The notes beneath the pieces were generated by a model. That model was not told where the DNA came from. It searched no databases and saw only the letters and a program-made list of their open reading frames with translations. A stretch of 64,000 nucleotides of DNA, taken from assembly GCF_036242395.1 (NCBI RefSeq), contig NZ_CP108458.1, positions 3,658,001 through 3,722,000 of the forward strand. Direction: 5' to 3'. Made by a program: the position numbers and the translations under genes. Below are positions 23,697-35,271 of this stretch, piece by piece; the stretch's first letter is position 1, and every line of letters starts with the position of its first letter. The DNA comes from Kitasatospora sp. NBC_01266. GTDB lineage: Bacteria > Actinomycetota > Actinomycetes > Streptomycetales > Streptomycetaceae.

Positions 23697-23783
23697 GGGA
23701 GTGCCTTCCTTGGACAACAATGGGGTGATGACACAACAAGAGTAGCCGATCGGGAGTGCGATCTCCCGACCGACTACGCGGGG

Positions 23784-23856
23784 TAGCGGTGACCGGACTT
23801 GAACCGGTGACACAGCGATTATGAGCCGCTTGCTCTACCAACTGAGCTACACCGCT
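23784..23856 (-). tRNA. metT: tRNA-Met (CAU), elongator
   Basis: The 73-nt cloverleaf has acceptor AGCGGTG paired with CACCGCT, discriminator A, anticodon loop CTCATAA reading CAT, and T arm GGTTCAAGTCC. The paired first position and the D arm GTAGCTCAGTTGGTAGAGC fit an elongator rather than an initiator tRNA. Confidence 0.95.
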
Positions 23857-23896
23857 TTGGTGATCAGAATCCGACGAGCGGAAATCTGTTCACCAG

Positions 23897-23969
23897 AGCC
23901 CCCATGCGGAATCGAACCGCAGACCTTCTCCTTACCATGGAGACGCTCTACCGACTGAGCTATAGGGGC
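23897..23969 (-). tRNA. thrT: tRNA-Thr (GGU)
   Basis: The 73-nt cloverleaf has acceptor GCCCCTA paired with TGGGGGC, discriminator T, anticodon stem TCTCC/GGAGA with loop ATGGTAA reading GGT, and T arm GGTTCGATTCC. First gene of the tRNA-Thr/tRNA-Met/rpmG transcript. Confidence 0.96.
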
Positions 23970-23989
23970 GAACCGGCTGAACGAGGAAG

Positions 23990-24018
23990 AGATTACACGG
24001 TTCGGGGCCAGAGGTGAA
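23990..24018 (-). promoter_or_regulatory. Predicted tRNA-Thr/tRNA-Met/rpmG promoter
   Basis: On the minus strand, TTCACC (24013-24018) and TAATCT (23990-23995) are separated by exactly 17 bp, with the tRNA-Thr 5' end about 20 nt downstream of the -10 box. This is a good HrdB-type match. Confidence 0.7.
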
Positions 24019-24200
24019 ATCCGTATGCCGAGCGCAAGATCGCAGGTCGGCGGCTCGCACGGACTGACGGGCCGGGACCTGCCGTTCGGCGATCCGCCGT
24101 TCGACACCCGGCGGTGCGCGCCGCGAGCCTCCCCGCCCCGGGCACGCGCTGACCATAGGCTCGGCCGCCAGTGATCTTCCGGACTGGGAGGAGCCGACCG

Positions 24201-25475
24201 ATGAGTCCGGAGGGCGGCTGCAACCCGCTCGGCCACGGCCCGGTGCTGCTGCTCAGCGGCGCCCGGCTGGTCGACGGCCGGGTGGTCGACGTGCGGATCA
24301 GCGGCGACCGGATCCAGGCCGTCGGCACCACCGGGAGCCTGGGCCCGCTGCCGCAGTCGGCGCTGCCGGCCGGCGCGTCCATCGGCTCCGAGCCGGCCGT
24401 CATCGCGGGGGCCCGGATCGATCTGACGGGCTACCTGCTGCTGCCGGCCCCCGCCGAGCCGCACGCCCACCACGACACCGCGTTCACCGGCCGGCCGACC
24501 GAGGTGCCGGCCGGCTCCGCCGAGCGGGCCGAGGCGCCCGTCGAGCTCATCCGCCGGGTCACCGAGGCCGCCCTCACCTCCCTCGGCTACGGCGCCACCG
24601 CCCAGCGCACCCACGTGCGGATCGGCGGCCCGGACCGGCTCGGCCGACTGGAGGCCGTGCTCACCGCGCGCCAGGCGCTGCGCGGGCTGGTGGGACTCCA
24701 GGCGGTGGCGGCGCCCCGGCTGCTCACCGGGGCGGCGGGGGCGGACGGGCGGGCCCAGCTGCGCGAGGCGCTGCGGATGGGCGCGGACGCCGTGGGCGGC
24801 TCCCCCGAGCTGGACCCGGACCCGGTCGGCTACGTGCAGGCCGTGGTGTCGGCGGCGACCGACTTCGACTGCCCCGTCGACCTGCACCTGCGCGGCGCCG
24901 AACCGGACCGACTGGCCCGCATCACGGCCGTGTTGGCGCCGCTGCGCCCCCGGGTGGCGGTGGGCCCGTGCGACCGGCTGGCGCCGGGCGGCGCGGCGGG
25001 ACTGCGGGCGGCCGGGCTGCGGGTGGTCTGCCTGCCGCAGAGCGGTGCCTGCGGCGCGCTGGACGGGCCGCCCGATGGCCTGAGCCCGGTGATCGTACGG
25101 GAGTTGATGAACCATCAACTCCCGCTGGCGGCCGGCAGCGGCGCGCTGCGGGACGCGGTCAACCCGGTCGGTCGGGCCGACCCGCTGGAGGCCGCCTACC
25201 TGCTCGCGGCCGGCGGCGCGCTGAGCGTGACCGAGGCCTACGAGGCGGTCAGCGGGCAGGCCAGGCTGCTGATGGGACTGCCCTCGGTCCGGGTGGACGC
25301 CGGATTCCCGGCCGAGCTGCTCGCGGTGCGCGGGGACAGCCTGGCGGGCGCGCTGTCCGGCGGCCACAGCCGGCTGGTGGTGCACAGCGGCCGGGTGGTC
25401 TCCCGCACCAGCGCGGTACGGGAGTTCGCGGACACCGTGGCGCCCGCCCTGCCGCGGCAGAGCGGGCACCCGTGA
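24201..25475 (+). CDS. Degenerate amidohydrolase, cytosine-deaminase-like
   Basis: Protein of 424 residues with the amidohydrolase-superfamily layout. A small beta-domain (VLLLSGARLVDGRVVDVRISGDRI) is followed by the first metal motif in altered form (AEPHAHHDTAF, where CodA-type enzymes have EPHxHLD). A TIM-barrel-like body contains DLHLRGAEPDRLARI where CodA has a HxxE/D segment. The C-terminal part LAAGSGALRDAVNPVGRADPLEAAYLL aligns with the CodA region GHDD...NPLG but lacks the catalytic Asp. Several metal or catalytic residues therefore look lost, so the protein may be inactive or have a new activity. ATG with GGGAGGAG upstream. Confidence 0.75.
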   Translation: MSPEGGCNPLGHGPVLLLSGARLVDGRVVDVRISGDRIQAVGTTGSLGPLPQSALPAGASIGSEPAVIAGARIDLTGYLLLPAPAEPHAHHDTAFTGRPTEVPAGSAERAEAPVELIRRVTEAALTSLGYGATAQRTHVRIGGPDRLGRLEAVLTARQALRGLVGLQAVAAPRLLTGAAGADGRAQLREALRMGADAVGGSPELDPDPVGYVQAVVSAATDFDCPVDLHLRGAEPDRLARITAVLAPLRPRVAVGPCDRLAPGGAAGLRAAGLRVVCLPQSGACGALDGPPDGLSPVIVRELMNHQLPLAAGSGALRDAVNPVGRADPLEAAYLLAAGGALSVTEAYEAVSGQARLLMGLPSVRVDAGFPAELLAVRGDSLAGALSGGHSRLVVHSGRVVSRTSAVREFADTVAPALPRQSGHP

Positions 25476-25512
25476 GGGGCCTCTCGGCGCCCTGGTGACG
25501 CGACCGGCCGGG

Positions 25513-27039
25513 TCAGCGGTACTCGCGCAGCCGCGGGCGGACCGCCAGGACGGTGAGGGCCAGCGCGCCGGCCAGCAGCAGCGCGCAGGAGACGGCCGCG
25601 CCGACGCCGAGCGCCGAATCGCTCTGCTGGATCGAGGAGTCGAAGGCCTGCTGGTTGATCGCCACCACCTTGTCGAAGGCGTCGCTCAACTGGCTGAAGT
25701 CCCCGTCCGACTGCCCCGCCGCAGTGCCGGTGTCGAAGGCGATGGCGTCCGCGAGGTGGCCCTGCTGGGCGAGTTGGCGGATCTTGCGGTCGTCCTGCTG
25801 GTAGGTCCGGAAGTCGGCCAGCACCTGGTCGGCGGCCTGCTGCTCGCCGGGGAAGGTGATGTTGCGCTCCTCGTCGCCGAGGTAGCCGCCGAAGGTCACG
25901 TCGGCCGCCGAGGCCTGGTGGGCGGCGATCGCCTTGTCCAGTGCGGCGTTGTACGTGCCGAGGGTGGTGTTGTCCAGCTTGACGATCTGCTGGGTCTTGT
26001 CGAAGAAGCTCTGCTGGTAGGTGTCGGCCCGGCTCGGGTCGCTCAGCCAGCGGCTCTCGTCGGCGTTGCTGTCGTAGGCCACCGCCTTGGCCCGGCTCAG
26101 CGCGATCACCGAGTCGTAGGCGTTGGCCTTGGCGTTGTGCAGCCGGTCCTCGGTGCCGGAGACCAGCGAGAGGCCGTAGCCGAGGCCGATCACCGTCACC
26201 AGCAGGGCCGCGACCAGCGGCGGGCTGATCAGCCGGCGGTAGCGGACCGTCAGGGTGCGCTGCAGGGCGCCGAGGGCGGCCAGCGCGAGCAGGCCGGTGA
26301 CCAGCAGCCACCACCAGCCGGAGTCGAGGTCGGCCCGCTGGCTCGTGTAGGTCCCGCCGACCTTGGCCGCGTTGGCGTTGGCCACCAGGTCGGCGTTCGG
26401 CAGCAGCTGGCTGCGCAGCAGGTCGGTGGCCTGCTGGTAGGAGCTGAGCGCGTCGGGCGAGGGCTTGCCCGGCAGCGACTCGGCGTTGCTCTCCTGCAGG
26501 TCGGAGCGGGCCACCAGGGCCTCGTACTGGCCCAGGCCGTCCAACTCGGCCTGGACGGCCTGGCGGCCCGCCGGGTCGCCGGAGAGCGCCTCGGTGGCCT
26601 GCTCCAGGTCGGCGTCGGCCTGCGACCGGCGCTGGTCGTAGGTGTCCTGGATGGCCTTGCGCTTGGCGAAGTCGGCCTCGTCGGCGCCGACCAGCAGCAG
26701 GTTGGCCGCCTGGGCGTCCAGGTCGCTGAGCGCGAAGTACAGGTCCGAGGCCCGCTCGGCCTGCGGGGCGGAGTGGTGGCCGATCGCGTCCACGCTGTCC
26801 CGGGCGCCGCTGAGCACCGTGAAGGCCACGCCGGCGAAGAGCAGCACGGCGGCCAGCGCGGCCGCCGTCAGGGCCCGGACCCGGCGCGGGGTGGTCCAGT
26901 AGGCCCGGGTGCGGAGCCGGCCGAACCCGGTCGGCGCCGGCCGCGCGGGTGAGGTGCGCGAGGCGGAAGCCCCCTTGGTGGCCACCGAACTCGTCCGCTC
27001 GGACAAGCTCTCCCCCGGTGGTCTTGCTCCCACTGCCAT
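25513..27039 (-). CDS. Membrane protein with two extracytoplasmic helical regions (chemoreceptor-like, no signalling domain)
   Basis: Unassigned protein of about 508 residues. A polar cytoplasmic N-terminus (~50 residues) is followed by a first membrane helix (RALTAAALAAVLLFAGVAFTVL) and a ~170-residue extracytoplasmic helical region. Two central membrane helices follow (WWWLLVTGLLALAALGAL and LVAALLVTVIGLGYGLSLV), then a second ~180-residue helical region and a final helix near the C-terminus (VSCALLLAGALALTVLAV). The helical regions resemble four-helix-bundle sensor domains, and the two halves look like a duplication. No HAMP, kinase or MCP output domain is present. ATG at 27039 with GGGAGGGA upstream. 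Confidence 0.75.
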   Translation of the reverse strand: MAVGARPPGESLSERTSSVATKGASASRTSPARPAPTGFGRLRTRAYWTTPRRVRALTAAALAAVLLFAGVAFTVLSGARDSVDAIGHHSAPQAERASDLYFALSDLDAQAANLLLVGADEADFAKRKAIQDTYDQRRSQADADLEQATEALSGDPAGRQAVQAELDGLGQYEALVARSDLQESNAESLPGKPSPDALSSYQQATDLLRSQLLPNADLVANANAAKVGGTYTSQRADLDSGWWWLLVTGLLALAALGALQRTLTVRYRRLISPPLVAALLVTVIGLGYGLSLVSGTEDRLHNAKANAYDSVIALSRAKAVAYDSNADESRWLSDPSRADTYQQSFFDKTQQIVKLDNTTLGTYNAALDKAIAAHQASAADVTFGGYLGDEERNITFPGEQQAADQVLADFRTYQQDDRKIRQLAQQGHLADAIAFDTGTAAGQSDGDFSQLSDAFDKVVAINQQAFDSSIQQSDSALGVGAAVSCALLLAGALALTVLAVRPRLREYR

Positions 27040-27297
27040 GACCGCGCGTCCCTCCCCGTTGCCTGGTCGGCGCCGACCGGTGGCCCCGCACGGGGCCGCC
27101 GGTGTCCGGCGCGATCCAGCTCCTGTCCCGGCGTCAGGCCGGGCCCCCAGGAGCGGAGCGGAACCGTTTCCGCACGGTGACGCCAGCTCCTGGGCCAGAT
27201 GATTCTGCTCCGCTCCGAGGTTCCCTTGGCACTCGGGGTGCCCGTCTTGACGGATCATTAGCGCCCCCTTGCGCCCAGCGCGGGCCGGACCCGGCCG

Positions 27298-28008
27298 TCA
27301 CGGCTCGTAGCGGTACCCGATGCCCGGCTCGGTGATCAGGTGCCGGGGCCTGGCCGGGTCGCGCTCCAGCTTGCGGCGCAGGCCCGCGAAGTAGACCCGC
27401 AGGTAGTTGCCGCGCTCCTCGTGCCCCGGGCCCCAGACCGCGCGCAGGATCTGCCGGCCGGGCAGCAGCCGGCCCGGGTTGGCCAGCAGCATGGTGAGGA
27501 TCTTCCACTCGGTCGGGGTCAGCCGCAGGTGCCGCGCGCTGTCGCCGGTCCGGTGCACGATGCCGGCCGTCAGGTCGATCGCCCAGTCCCCCAGCACCGC
27601 CGTGTCGGCGGCGGTGCTGGCCACCGGACGGCGCAGCACGGCGCGCAGCCGGGCGAAGAGCTCGTCCATCAGGAAGGGCTTGGTGACGTAGTCGTCGGCA
27701 CCGGCGTCCAGCGCCTGGATCTTGTCGTCCGCGCCGCTGCGCCCGGAGAGCACGATGATCGGCACCGGGCCGCGCCCGCGCAGCCGGTGGATCACCTCGA
27801 CCCCGTCCAGGTCCGGCAGGCCGAGGTCGAGCAGCACCGCGTCGATCGGGGTCTCCCCGGCCGAGGGCTGCGGCAGGGTGCGCTCGTAGGCCTCCAGCGC
27901 GGCGACGGCGGTGGCGGCGGTGGCCACCTGGTACTGGCGGGCCCGCAGGTTGATCCGCAGCGCGCGCAGCAGCTGCGGCTCGTCGTCCACGATCAGGATG
28001 TTGCTCAT
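27298..28008 (-). CDS. kdpE: KdpE response regulator (OmpR family)
   Basis: Transcription factor of 236 residues controlling the Kdp potassium pump. The receiver domain opens MSNILIVDDEPQLLRALRINL, with the phospho-acceptor Asp in AVLLDLGLPDLDG and the lysine in DYVTKPF. The winged-helix domain carries LTPTEWKILTMLLANPGRLLP and ends YLRVYFAGLRRKLERDP...GIGYRYEP. ATG at 28008. It follows kdpD by 73 nt. Order on the minus strand is kdpF-A-B-C-D-E, the usual arrangement. Direct repeats upstream of the operon (35469-35516) are candidate binding sites. Confidence 0.95.
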   Translation of the reverse strand: MSNILIVDDEPQLLRALRINLRARQYQVATAATAVAALEAYERTLPQPSAGETPIDAVLLDLGLPDLDGVEVIHRLRGRGPVPIIVLSGRSGADDKIQALDAGADDYVTKPFLMDELFARLRAVLRRPVASTAADTAVLGDWAIDLTAGIVHRTGDSARHLRLTPTEWKILTMLLANPGRLLPGRQILRAVWGPGHEERGNYLRVYFAGLRRKLERDPARPRHLITEPGIGYRYEP

Positions 28009-28081
28009 CCGCGCACCTCGCCGACGCCCGGCAGGGCATGCGCCGGCCCGCGCCGGTCGATGGCGCGCTCGCTGTGCTCGC

Positions 28082-30637
28082 TCACAGGGCCAACTCCTCC
28101 TCGGCCGCGGTCGGCAGGGTGAGCAGCATGGTGGTGCCGCCGCCCGGGGTGTCCTCGACCTCCAAGGTGCCGCCCATCGCCTCGGCCAGCCCCCTGGAGA
28201 GCGCCAGGCCCAGGCCCACGCCGGTGGTGTTGTCGGTGTCGCCCAGCCGCTGGAAGGGCAGGAAGACCCGGTCCCGGTCGGCGGCCGGAATGCCCGGACC
28301 ACGGTCGGCGATCCGGATCTGCACCTGGTCCCGGTGGGTGCTGGCGCTGACCAGCACCGGCGCACCGGGCGCGTTGTAGCGCAGCGCGTTGGTGATCACG
28401 TTGGCCAGCACCCGCTCCAGCAGCGGGCCGTCGGCCAGCACGGCGGGCACCAGCTCCAGGTCGAGCGGCTGCACCGGGGCGTCCTGGTCGGCGAGCGAGT
28501 CCAGCGCGCGGGGCAGCACCTCGTCGATGTGCACCGGGCCCAGGTGCAGGGTGAGCGCGCCGGCCTGCAGGCGGCTCATGTCGAGCAGGTTGTCGACCAG
28601 GCGGTTCAGCCGGATCAGCGACTCGTCGGCGGTGGCCAGCAGTTCGGCCTGGTCCTCCGGCGAGAACTCGACGTCGGGGCTGCGCAGCGAGCCGACCGAG
28701 GCCAGCGCCGCCGCCAGCGGGGTGCGCAGGTCGTGGCTGACCGCGGCGAGCAGCGCGGTGCGCATCTTGTCGGCGGCCTTGATCGGCTCGACCTCGGCCG
28801 CGACCGCGGCCAGCCGGTCGCGCTCCAGCGCGGCGGCCACGTGCGCGGAGAAGGCGGTGAGCAGCCGCAGCTGATCGGCCGGCAGCCGGCGCCCGGTCAT
28901 GATCAGCAGCGCGTCCGAGCCGACCGGCACCTCGGTGCTCTCGGCGTCCGCGGCCACCTCCCCGGCGGAGTCGCTGCGGGCGAGCACCTCACCGGTCTCC
29001 CGGGAGAGCAGCGCGACCGAGTCCAGGCCGAAGGTGTTGCGGGAGTGCTCCAGCAGGGTCGGGATCGCCGAACCGGCCCCCTGGCCGGTGTCCTGGCTAC
29101 GCAGCACGGTGCCGGCCAGCGCGGAGAGCGTCTCGGCCTCGGCGGTCGCTCTGGCCGCCCGCCCGGTCAGCCGGGTGGCCCGGTCCACCACGGTGGAGAC
29201 GGTGAGCGCGACGACCGCGAAGACCAGCAGCGCGATCACGTTGTTGGGCTCGCCGATGGTGAAGGTGTGCACCGGCGGGATGAAGTAGTAGTTGACCAGC
29301 AGCGAGGCGATCAGCGAGGCGACCAGCGCCGACATCGAGCCGCCGAGCAGCGCGACCGCCACCACGCCGAGCTGGAAGAGCAGCGCGTCGGTGGTCAGGT
29401 TGAGGGTGTGGTGCAGCTGGGAGAGCACGCCGGTGAGCGCGAACGGCAGCACCAGGCCTGAGGTGAAGCCCGCCACGGTGCGCCGCTTGGAGTGCCGCCG
29501 GCCGAGCTGCGGCAGCCGGCCGCGTCCGGTGAACTCGTGGGTCACCATGTGGACGTCGATGTCCTCGGACGCGTCGACGGTGGTCTCGCCGATCCCCGGG
29601 CCGGTCAGGAAGCGGTTGATCCGGCCGCGCCGGCTGGTGCCGAGCACCAGCTGGGTGGCGTCGTTGGCGCGGGCGAAGCCGAGCAGCGCGGTGGGGATGT
29701 CGTCGCCGACCACCACGTGGTAGCTGCCGCCGAGGGTCTCCACCAGGCGCCGCTGGTTGGCCAGTGCCCCCGGGGAGGCGCCGGCCAGGCCGTCGCTGCG
29801 GGTGACGTGCACGGCCAGCACCTGGCCGGCCGCGGTGCGGTCGGCGATCCGGGCGGCCCGCCGGATCAGCGTCTCGCCCTCCGGACCGCCGGTGAGCGCC
29901 ACCACCACCCGCTCGCGGGTCTCCCAGACCCGGTCGATGTTGTGCTCGGCCCGGTAGTCGCGCAGTCCCTCGTCGACCCGCCCGGCCACCCAGAGCAGGG
30001 CGAGCTCGCGAAGCGCCGTCAGGTTGCCGACCCGGAAGTAGTTGGTGAGCGCGGCGTCCACCTTCTCGGCCTTGTAGACGTTGCCATGGGCCATCCGGCG
30101 GCGCAGCGCCTGCGGGGCCATGTCGACGAGTTCGATCTGGTCGGCCCGGCGCACCACCTCGTCCGGGATGGTCTCCCGCTGGGGCGTGCCGGTGATCTTC
30201 TGGACGACGTCGTTGAGGCTCTCCAGGTGCTGGATGTTCACCGTGGTGATCACGTCCAGGCCGGCCGCCAGCAGGTCCTCGACGTCCTGCCAGCGCTTGG
30301 CGTTCTTGCCGCCGGGGATGTTGGTGTGCGCCAGCTCGTCGACCAGCACCACGGACGGGCGGCGCTCCAGCACCGCCGCGACGTCCATCTCGGTGAACTC
30401 GGTGCCCCGGTAGGTCCGGTGCAGCCGGGGCATGATGTCCAGGCCCTGCAGCATGGTCTCGGTGTGCTTGCGGCCGTGGCACTCGATGTAGCCCACCACC
30501 ACGTCCGCCCCGCGCTCCTGTCTGCGCCGGGCCTCGTCCAGCATCCGGTAGGTCTTTCCGACGCCGGGGGCCGAGCCGAGGTACACCCGCAGCCGGCCGC
30601 GCCGTGGCGGGGCGGCGGAGGCGAGATCGCGAGCCAT
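28082..30637 (-). CDS. kdpD: KdpD sensor histidine kinase
   Basis: Potassium/turgor sensor kinase of 851 residues. The N-terminal KdpD domain has a P-loop (GSAPGVGKTYRML) and a Walker B-like VVLVDELAHTN. A UspA-like domain follows (residues ~245-370). The DUF4118 membrane region has four helices (for example LVLPFALTGVLSQLH, ALLFQLGVVAVALLGGS and VIALLVFAVVALTVS). A GAF-like segment follows, then the phospho-acceptor box AAVSHDLRTPLAAAL near residue 625 and a HATPase domain (NVITNALRYNAPGAP, DRGPGIPA, GVGLGLALSRGLAEAMGG). The architecture is complete. It starts about 110 nt after kdpC, beyond a strong hairpin that may reduce read-through from kdpFABC. Confidence 0.97.
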   Translation of the reverse strand: MARDLASAAPPRRGRLRVYLGSAPGVGKTYRMLDEARRRQERGADVVVGYIECHGRKHTETMLQGLDIMPRLHRTYRGTEFTEMDVAAVLERRPSVVLVDELAHTNIPGGKNAKRWQDVEDLLAAGLDVITTVNIQHLESLNDVVQKITGTPQRETIPDEVVRRADQIELVDMAPQALRRRMAHGNVYKAEKVDAALTNYFRVGNLTALRELALLWVAGRVDEGLRDYRAEHNIDRVWETRERVVVALTGGPEGETLIRRAARIADRTAAGQVLAVHVTRSDGLAGASPGALANQRRLVETLGGSYHVVVGDDIPTALLGFARANDATQLVLGTSRRGRINRFLTGPGIGETTVDASEDIDVHMVTHEFTGRGRLPQLGRRHSKRRTVAGFTSGLVLPFALTGVLSQLHHTLNLTTDALLFQLGVVAVALLGGSMSALVASLIASLLVNYYFIPPVHTFTIGEPNNVIALLVFAVVALTVSTVVDRATRLTGRAARATAEAETLSALAGTVLRSQDTGQGAGSAIPTLLEHSRNTFGLDSVALLSRETGEVLARSDSAGEVAADAESTEVPVGSDALLIMTGRRLPADQLRLLTAFSAHVAAALERDRLAAVAAEVEPIKAADKMRTALLAAVSHDLRTPLAAALASVGSLRSPDVEFSPEDQAELLATADESLIRLNRLVDNLLDMSRLQAGALTLHLGPVHIDEVLPRALDSLADQDAPVQPLDLELVPAVLADGPLLERVLANVITNALRYNAPGAPVLVSASTHRDQVQIRIADRGPGIPAADRDRVFLPFQRLGDTDNTTGVGLGLALSRGLAEAMGGTLEVEDTPGGGTTMLLTLPTAAEEELAL

Positions 30638-30679
30638 GGGGGGCTTCTTCTCTCTTCGCGAAAGGTGGGCAGAGACAGG

Positions 30680-30723
30680 CCGGACCGGCCCGTGCGGGGC
30701 GTTCCCCGCGCGGGCCGGTCCGG
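30680..30723 (-). terminator. Intercistronic hairpin between kdpC and kdpD
   Basis: A perfect 13-bp outer stem (30680-30692 with 30711-30723) encloses a second GC stem. No T-tract follows on the minus strand. It probably acts as a partial terminator or mRNA-stability element that sets kdpDE expression below kdpFABC. Confidence 0.6.
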
Positions 30724-30745
30724 TTTCACTCGATCTGACGGTACG

Positions 30746-31384
30746 TCACTTCAACTCGTTCAGTGCGCTGTTGAGCAGCAGGACATTGACACCGGGGTTG
30801 CCGAGGAAGCCCACCGAGCGGGCCTCGGTGTACTTGCCGACCAGCGCGTTGACCTGGTCCACCGACAGGTTACGGGCCTTGGCGACCCGGTTGACCTGCT
30901 CGTCGGCGTAGGCCACCGAGATCTCCGGGTCCAGGCCGGAGCCGGAGGAGGTGACCGCGTCGGCCGGCACGCTGGCCGGGTCGACACCGTCGAACGCGGC
31001 GATCGAAGCCCGGGCGCTCTGCACCGACTTCAGCAGCACGTCGCTGTTCGGGCCGAGGTTGGTGCCGGACGAGGAGGTCGGGTCGTAACCCGTACCAGCG
31101 GCGGAGGGCCGCGGCTGGAAGTACTTCGGGTCCGGCTGGGCCTGCTCGTTGGGGTCGTTCGGGTTCTTCTTCGGCAGGTTGAAGTTCTGACCGATCAGGC
31201 TGGAGCCGATCTCCTTGCCGTCGGCCGACTTCACGATCGAGCCGTTGGCCTTCTGGCTGAAGGCGACCTGGCTGATCCCGGTGACCAGCAGCGGATAGGC
31301 GATCCCGAGGACCACCGTCATCAGCAGCAGGAACCGCAGGGCGGTGAAGTGGGTACGGACGGAGGTGGGCAGTGGCTTGGACAT
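30746..31384 (-). CDS. kdpC: K+-transporting ATPase subunit C
   Basis: KdpC stabilises the KdpFABC complex and raises ATP affinity; 212 residues. One N-terminal membrane helix (FTALRFLLLMTVVLGIAYPLLVTGISQVAF) is followed by an extracytoplasmic domain with the family marks GSSLIGQNF, PKYFQPRPSA, GSGLDPEISVAYADEQVNRVAKAR and GFLGNPGVNVLLLNSALNEL. It starts 20 nt after kdpB, as expected for a tight operon. Confidence 0.97.
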   Translation of the reverse strand: MSKPLPTSVRTHFTALRFLLLMTVVLGIAYPLLVTGISQVAFSQKANGSIVKSADGKEIGSSLIGQNFNLPKKNPNDPNEQAQPDPKYFQPRPSAAGTGYDPTSSSGTNLGPNSDVLLKSVQSARASIAAFDGVDPASVPADAVTSSGSGLDPEISVAYADEQVNRVAKARNLSVDQVNALVGKYTEARSVGFLGNPGVNVLLLNSALNELK

Positions 31385-31404
31385 GAGAGCTTTTCCTCCG
31401 TTTC

Positions 31405-33518
<2,114 letters not shown>

Positions 33519-33519
<1 letters not shown>

Positions 33520-35180
33520 CAGTGCAGACCTTCCGCGATCGGCCCGAGAGCCAGGGCCGGGAAGTAGGTGAGGCCAACCACGATCAGGACGACGCCCGAC
33601 AGCAGCCCCACGAAAAGCGGCTTGTGAGTGGGCAGGGTGCCCTTGGTGGCGGGGACCGGCTGCTGCTGGGCGAGCGAGCCCGCCAGCGCCAGCACGAAGA
33701 TGATCGGCAGGAAGCGGCCGAAGACCATCGCGAGGCCGAGTGCGGTGTCCCACCAGGGCGAGGTCACCGTCAGACCGCCGAAGGCGGAGCCGTTGTTGTT
33801 CGCCGCGGAGGTGAAGGCGTAGAGGATCTCGGAGAAGCCGTGCGCCCCGGAGTTGAGCATGTTGGCGCGCTCACCGCCCAGCGCCATCGCGACACCGGTG
33901 CCGATCAGCACGATCAGCGGGGTGGTCAGGATGTAGAGGGAGGCGAACTTCATCTCCCGGCCGCCGAGCTTCTTGCCCAGGTACTCGGGCGTGCGGCCGA
34001 CCATCAGACCGGCCACGAAGACCGCCACGATGGCCAGCACCAGCATGCCGTAGAGGCCGGAGCCGGTACCGCCGGGCGCGATCTCACCGAGCATCATGTC
34101 GAACATCGCGACACCGCCACCGCCCGGGGTGAGCGAGTCGTGCATGCCGTTGACCGCACCGGTCGAGGTCAGCGTGGTGGAGGTGGCGAAGAGGCTGGTG
34201 CCCCAGAGGCCGAAGCGGACCTCCTTGCCCTCCATCGCGCCGCCCGCCGCCTTGAGCGCCACACCCGCCGGGTGGGTCTCGAAGAAGGTCATCAGCGCGG
34301 CCGAGGCCACCCAGAAGCTGGCCATGACCGAGACGATCGCGTAGCCCTGGCGGTTGTCGCCGACCATCTTGCCGAAGGTGCGGGGCAGCGAGAAGGAGAT
34401 CACCAGCAGCAGGAAGATCTCCAGCCAGTTGGTGAAGCCGGTCGGGTTCTCGAACGGGTGGGCCGAGTTGGCGTTGAAGAAGCCACCACCGTTGGTGCCC
34501 AGCTCCTTGATGACCTCCTGCGAGGCCACCGGGCCGCCGGGGATCGACTGGGTGTCGCCGGTGAGGGTGGTGATCTCGTGGAAGCCGTGGAAGTTCTGGA
34601 TCGCACCGTTGGCCACCAGGACCAGCGCGAAGACGATCGAGAGCGGCAGCAGCAGGCGGAAGCTGAGCCGGGTCATGTCGACCCAGAAGTTGCCGACCCG
34701 GTCGGTCTTGCTGCGCGTGAAGCCCCGGATCAGGGTCGCCACGACCGCGATGCCGACGGCGGCGGAGAGGAAGTTCTGCACCGCCAGGCCGGCCATCTGG
34801 GTCACGTGGCCCATGGTCGACTCGCCGCTGTAGTCCTGCCAGTTCGTGTTGGTCACGAAGGAGATCGCGGTGTTCCAGGCACCGTGCGGGTTCACGGCCT
34901 TGAAGCCGAGGCTGAGCATCAGGTGGTTCTGGATGCGCTGCAGCAGGTAGAGGAAGAGCACGCTGATGCCCGAGAAGGCCAGCAGCGAGCGGAGGTAGGA
35001 CGGCCAGCGCTGGTCGGCGTCACCGTCGACCCCGATGGCCTTGTAGAAGCCGCGCTCCACCGTGAGGTGCTTGGCGGTGGTGAGCAGCTTGGCGATGTAG
35101 TCGCCCAGCGGCCGGTAGCAGAGAGCGAGCGCGCCCACCAGGGCGAGGGCCTGCAGCCAGCCCGCGAGAGTGGAGCTCAT
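33519..35180 (-). CDS. kdpA: K+-transporting ATPase subunit A
   Basis: Potassium-binding channel-like subunit of KdpFABC, 553 residues, with ten or so membrane helices and four pore-loop repeats. Selectivity-filter-like segments include [47 protein letters not shown] and [17 protein letters not shown] at 35180; the kdpF stop is 1 nt upstream. The overlap with kdpB shows an intact translational chain F-A-B-C. Confidence 0.98.
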
Positions 35181-35181
35181 G

Positions 35182-35271
35182 TCAGAACTTCTCCGGGTAG
35201 ATCAACGCCACGACGAGGTAGCCGACGAGGACGACAGCGACGATGAGACCTGCGAGATTCTCGACGCTCAC
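35182..35271 (-). CDS. kdpF: K+-transporting ATPase subunit F
   Basis: Hydrophobic peptide of 29 residues ([29 protein letters not shown]), the normal length and sequence type of KdpF, which stabilises the complex. The GTG start at 35271 overlaps the stop of the preceding micro-ORF (GTGA), and GGAG lies just upstream. One nt separates its stop from the kdpA start. Too short for routine gene finders. Confidence 0.93.
   Translation of the reverse strand: MSVENLAGLIVAVVLVGYLVVALIYPEKF

Noticed and set aside
27147..27194. GC-rich inverted repeat after kdpE
   Set aside because: Arms of 9 bp are separated by more than 30 nt with no T-tract; too weak to call a terminator.
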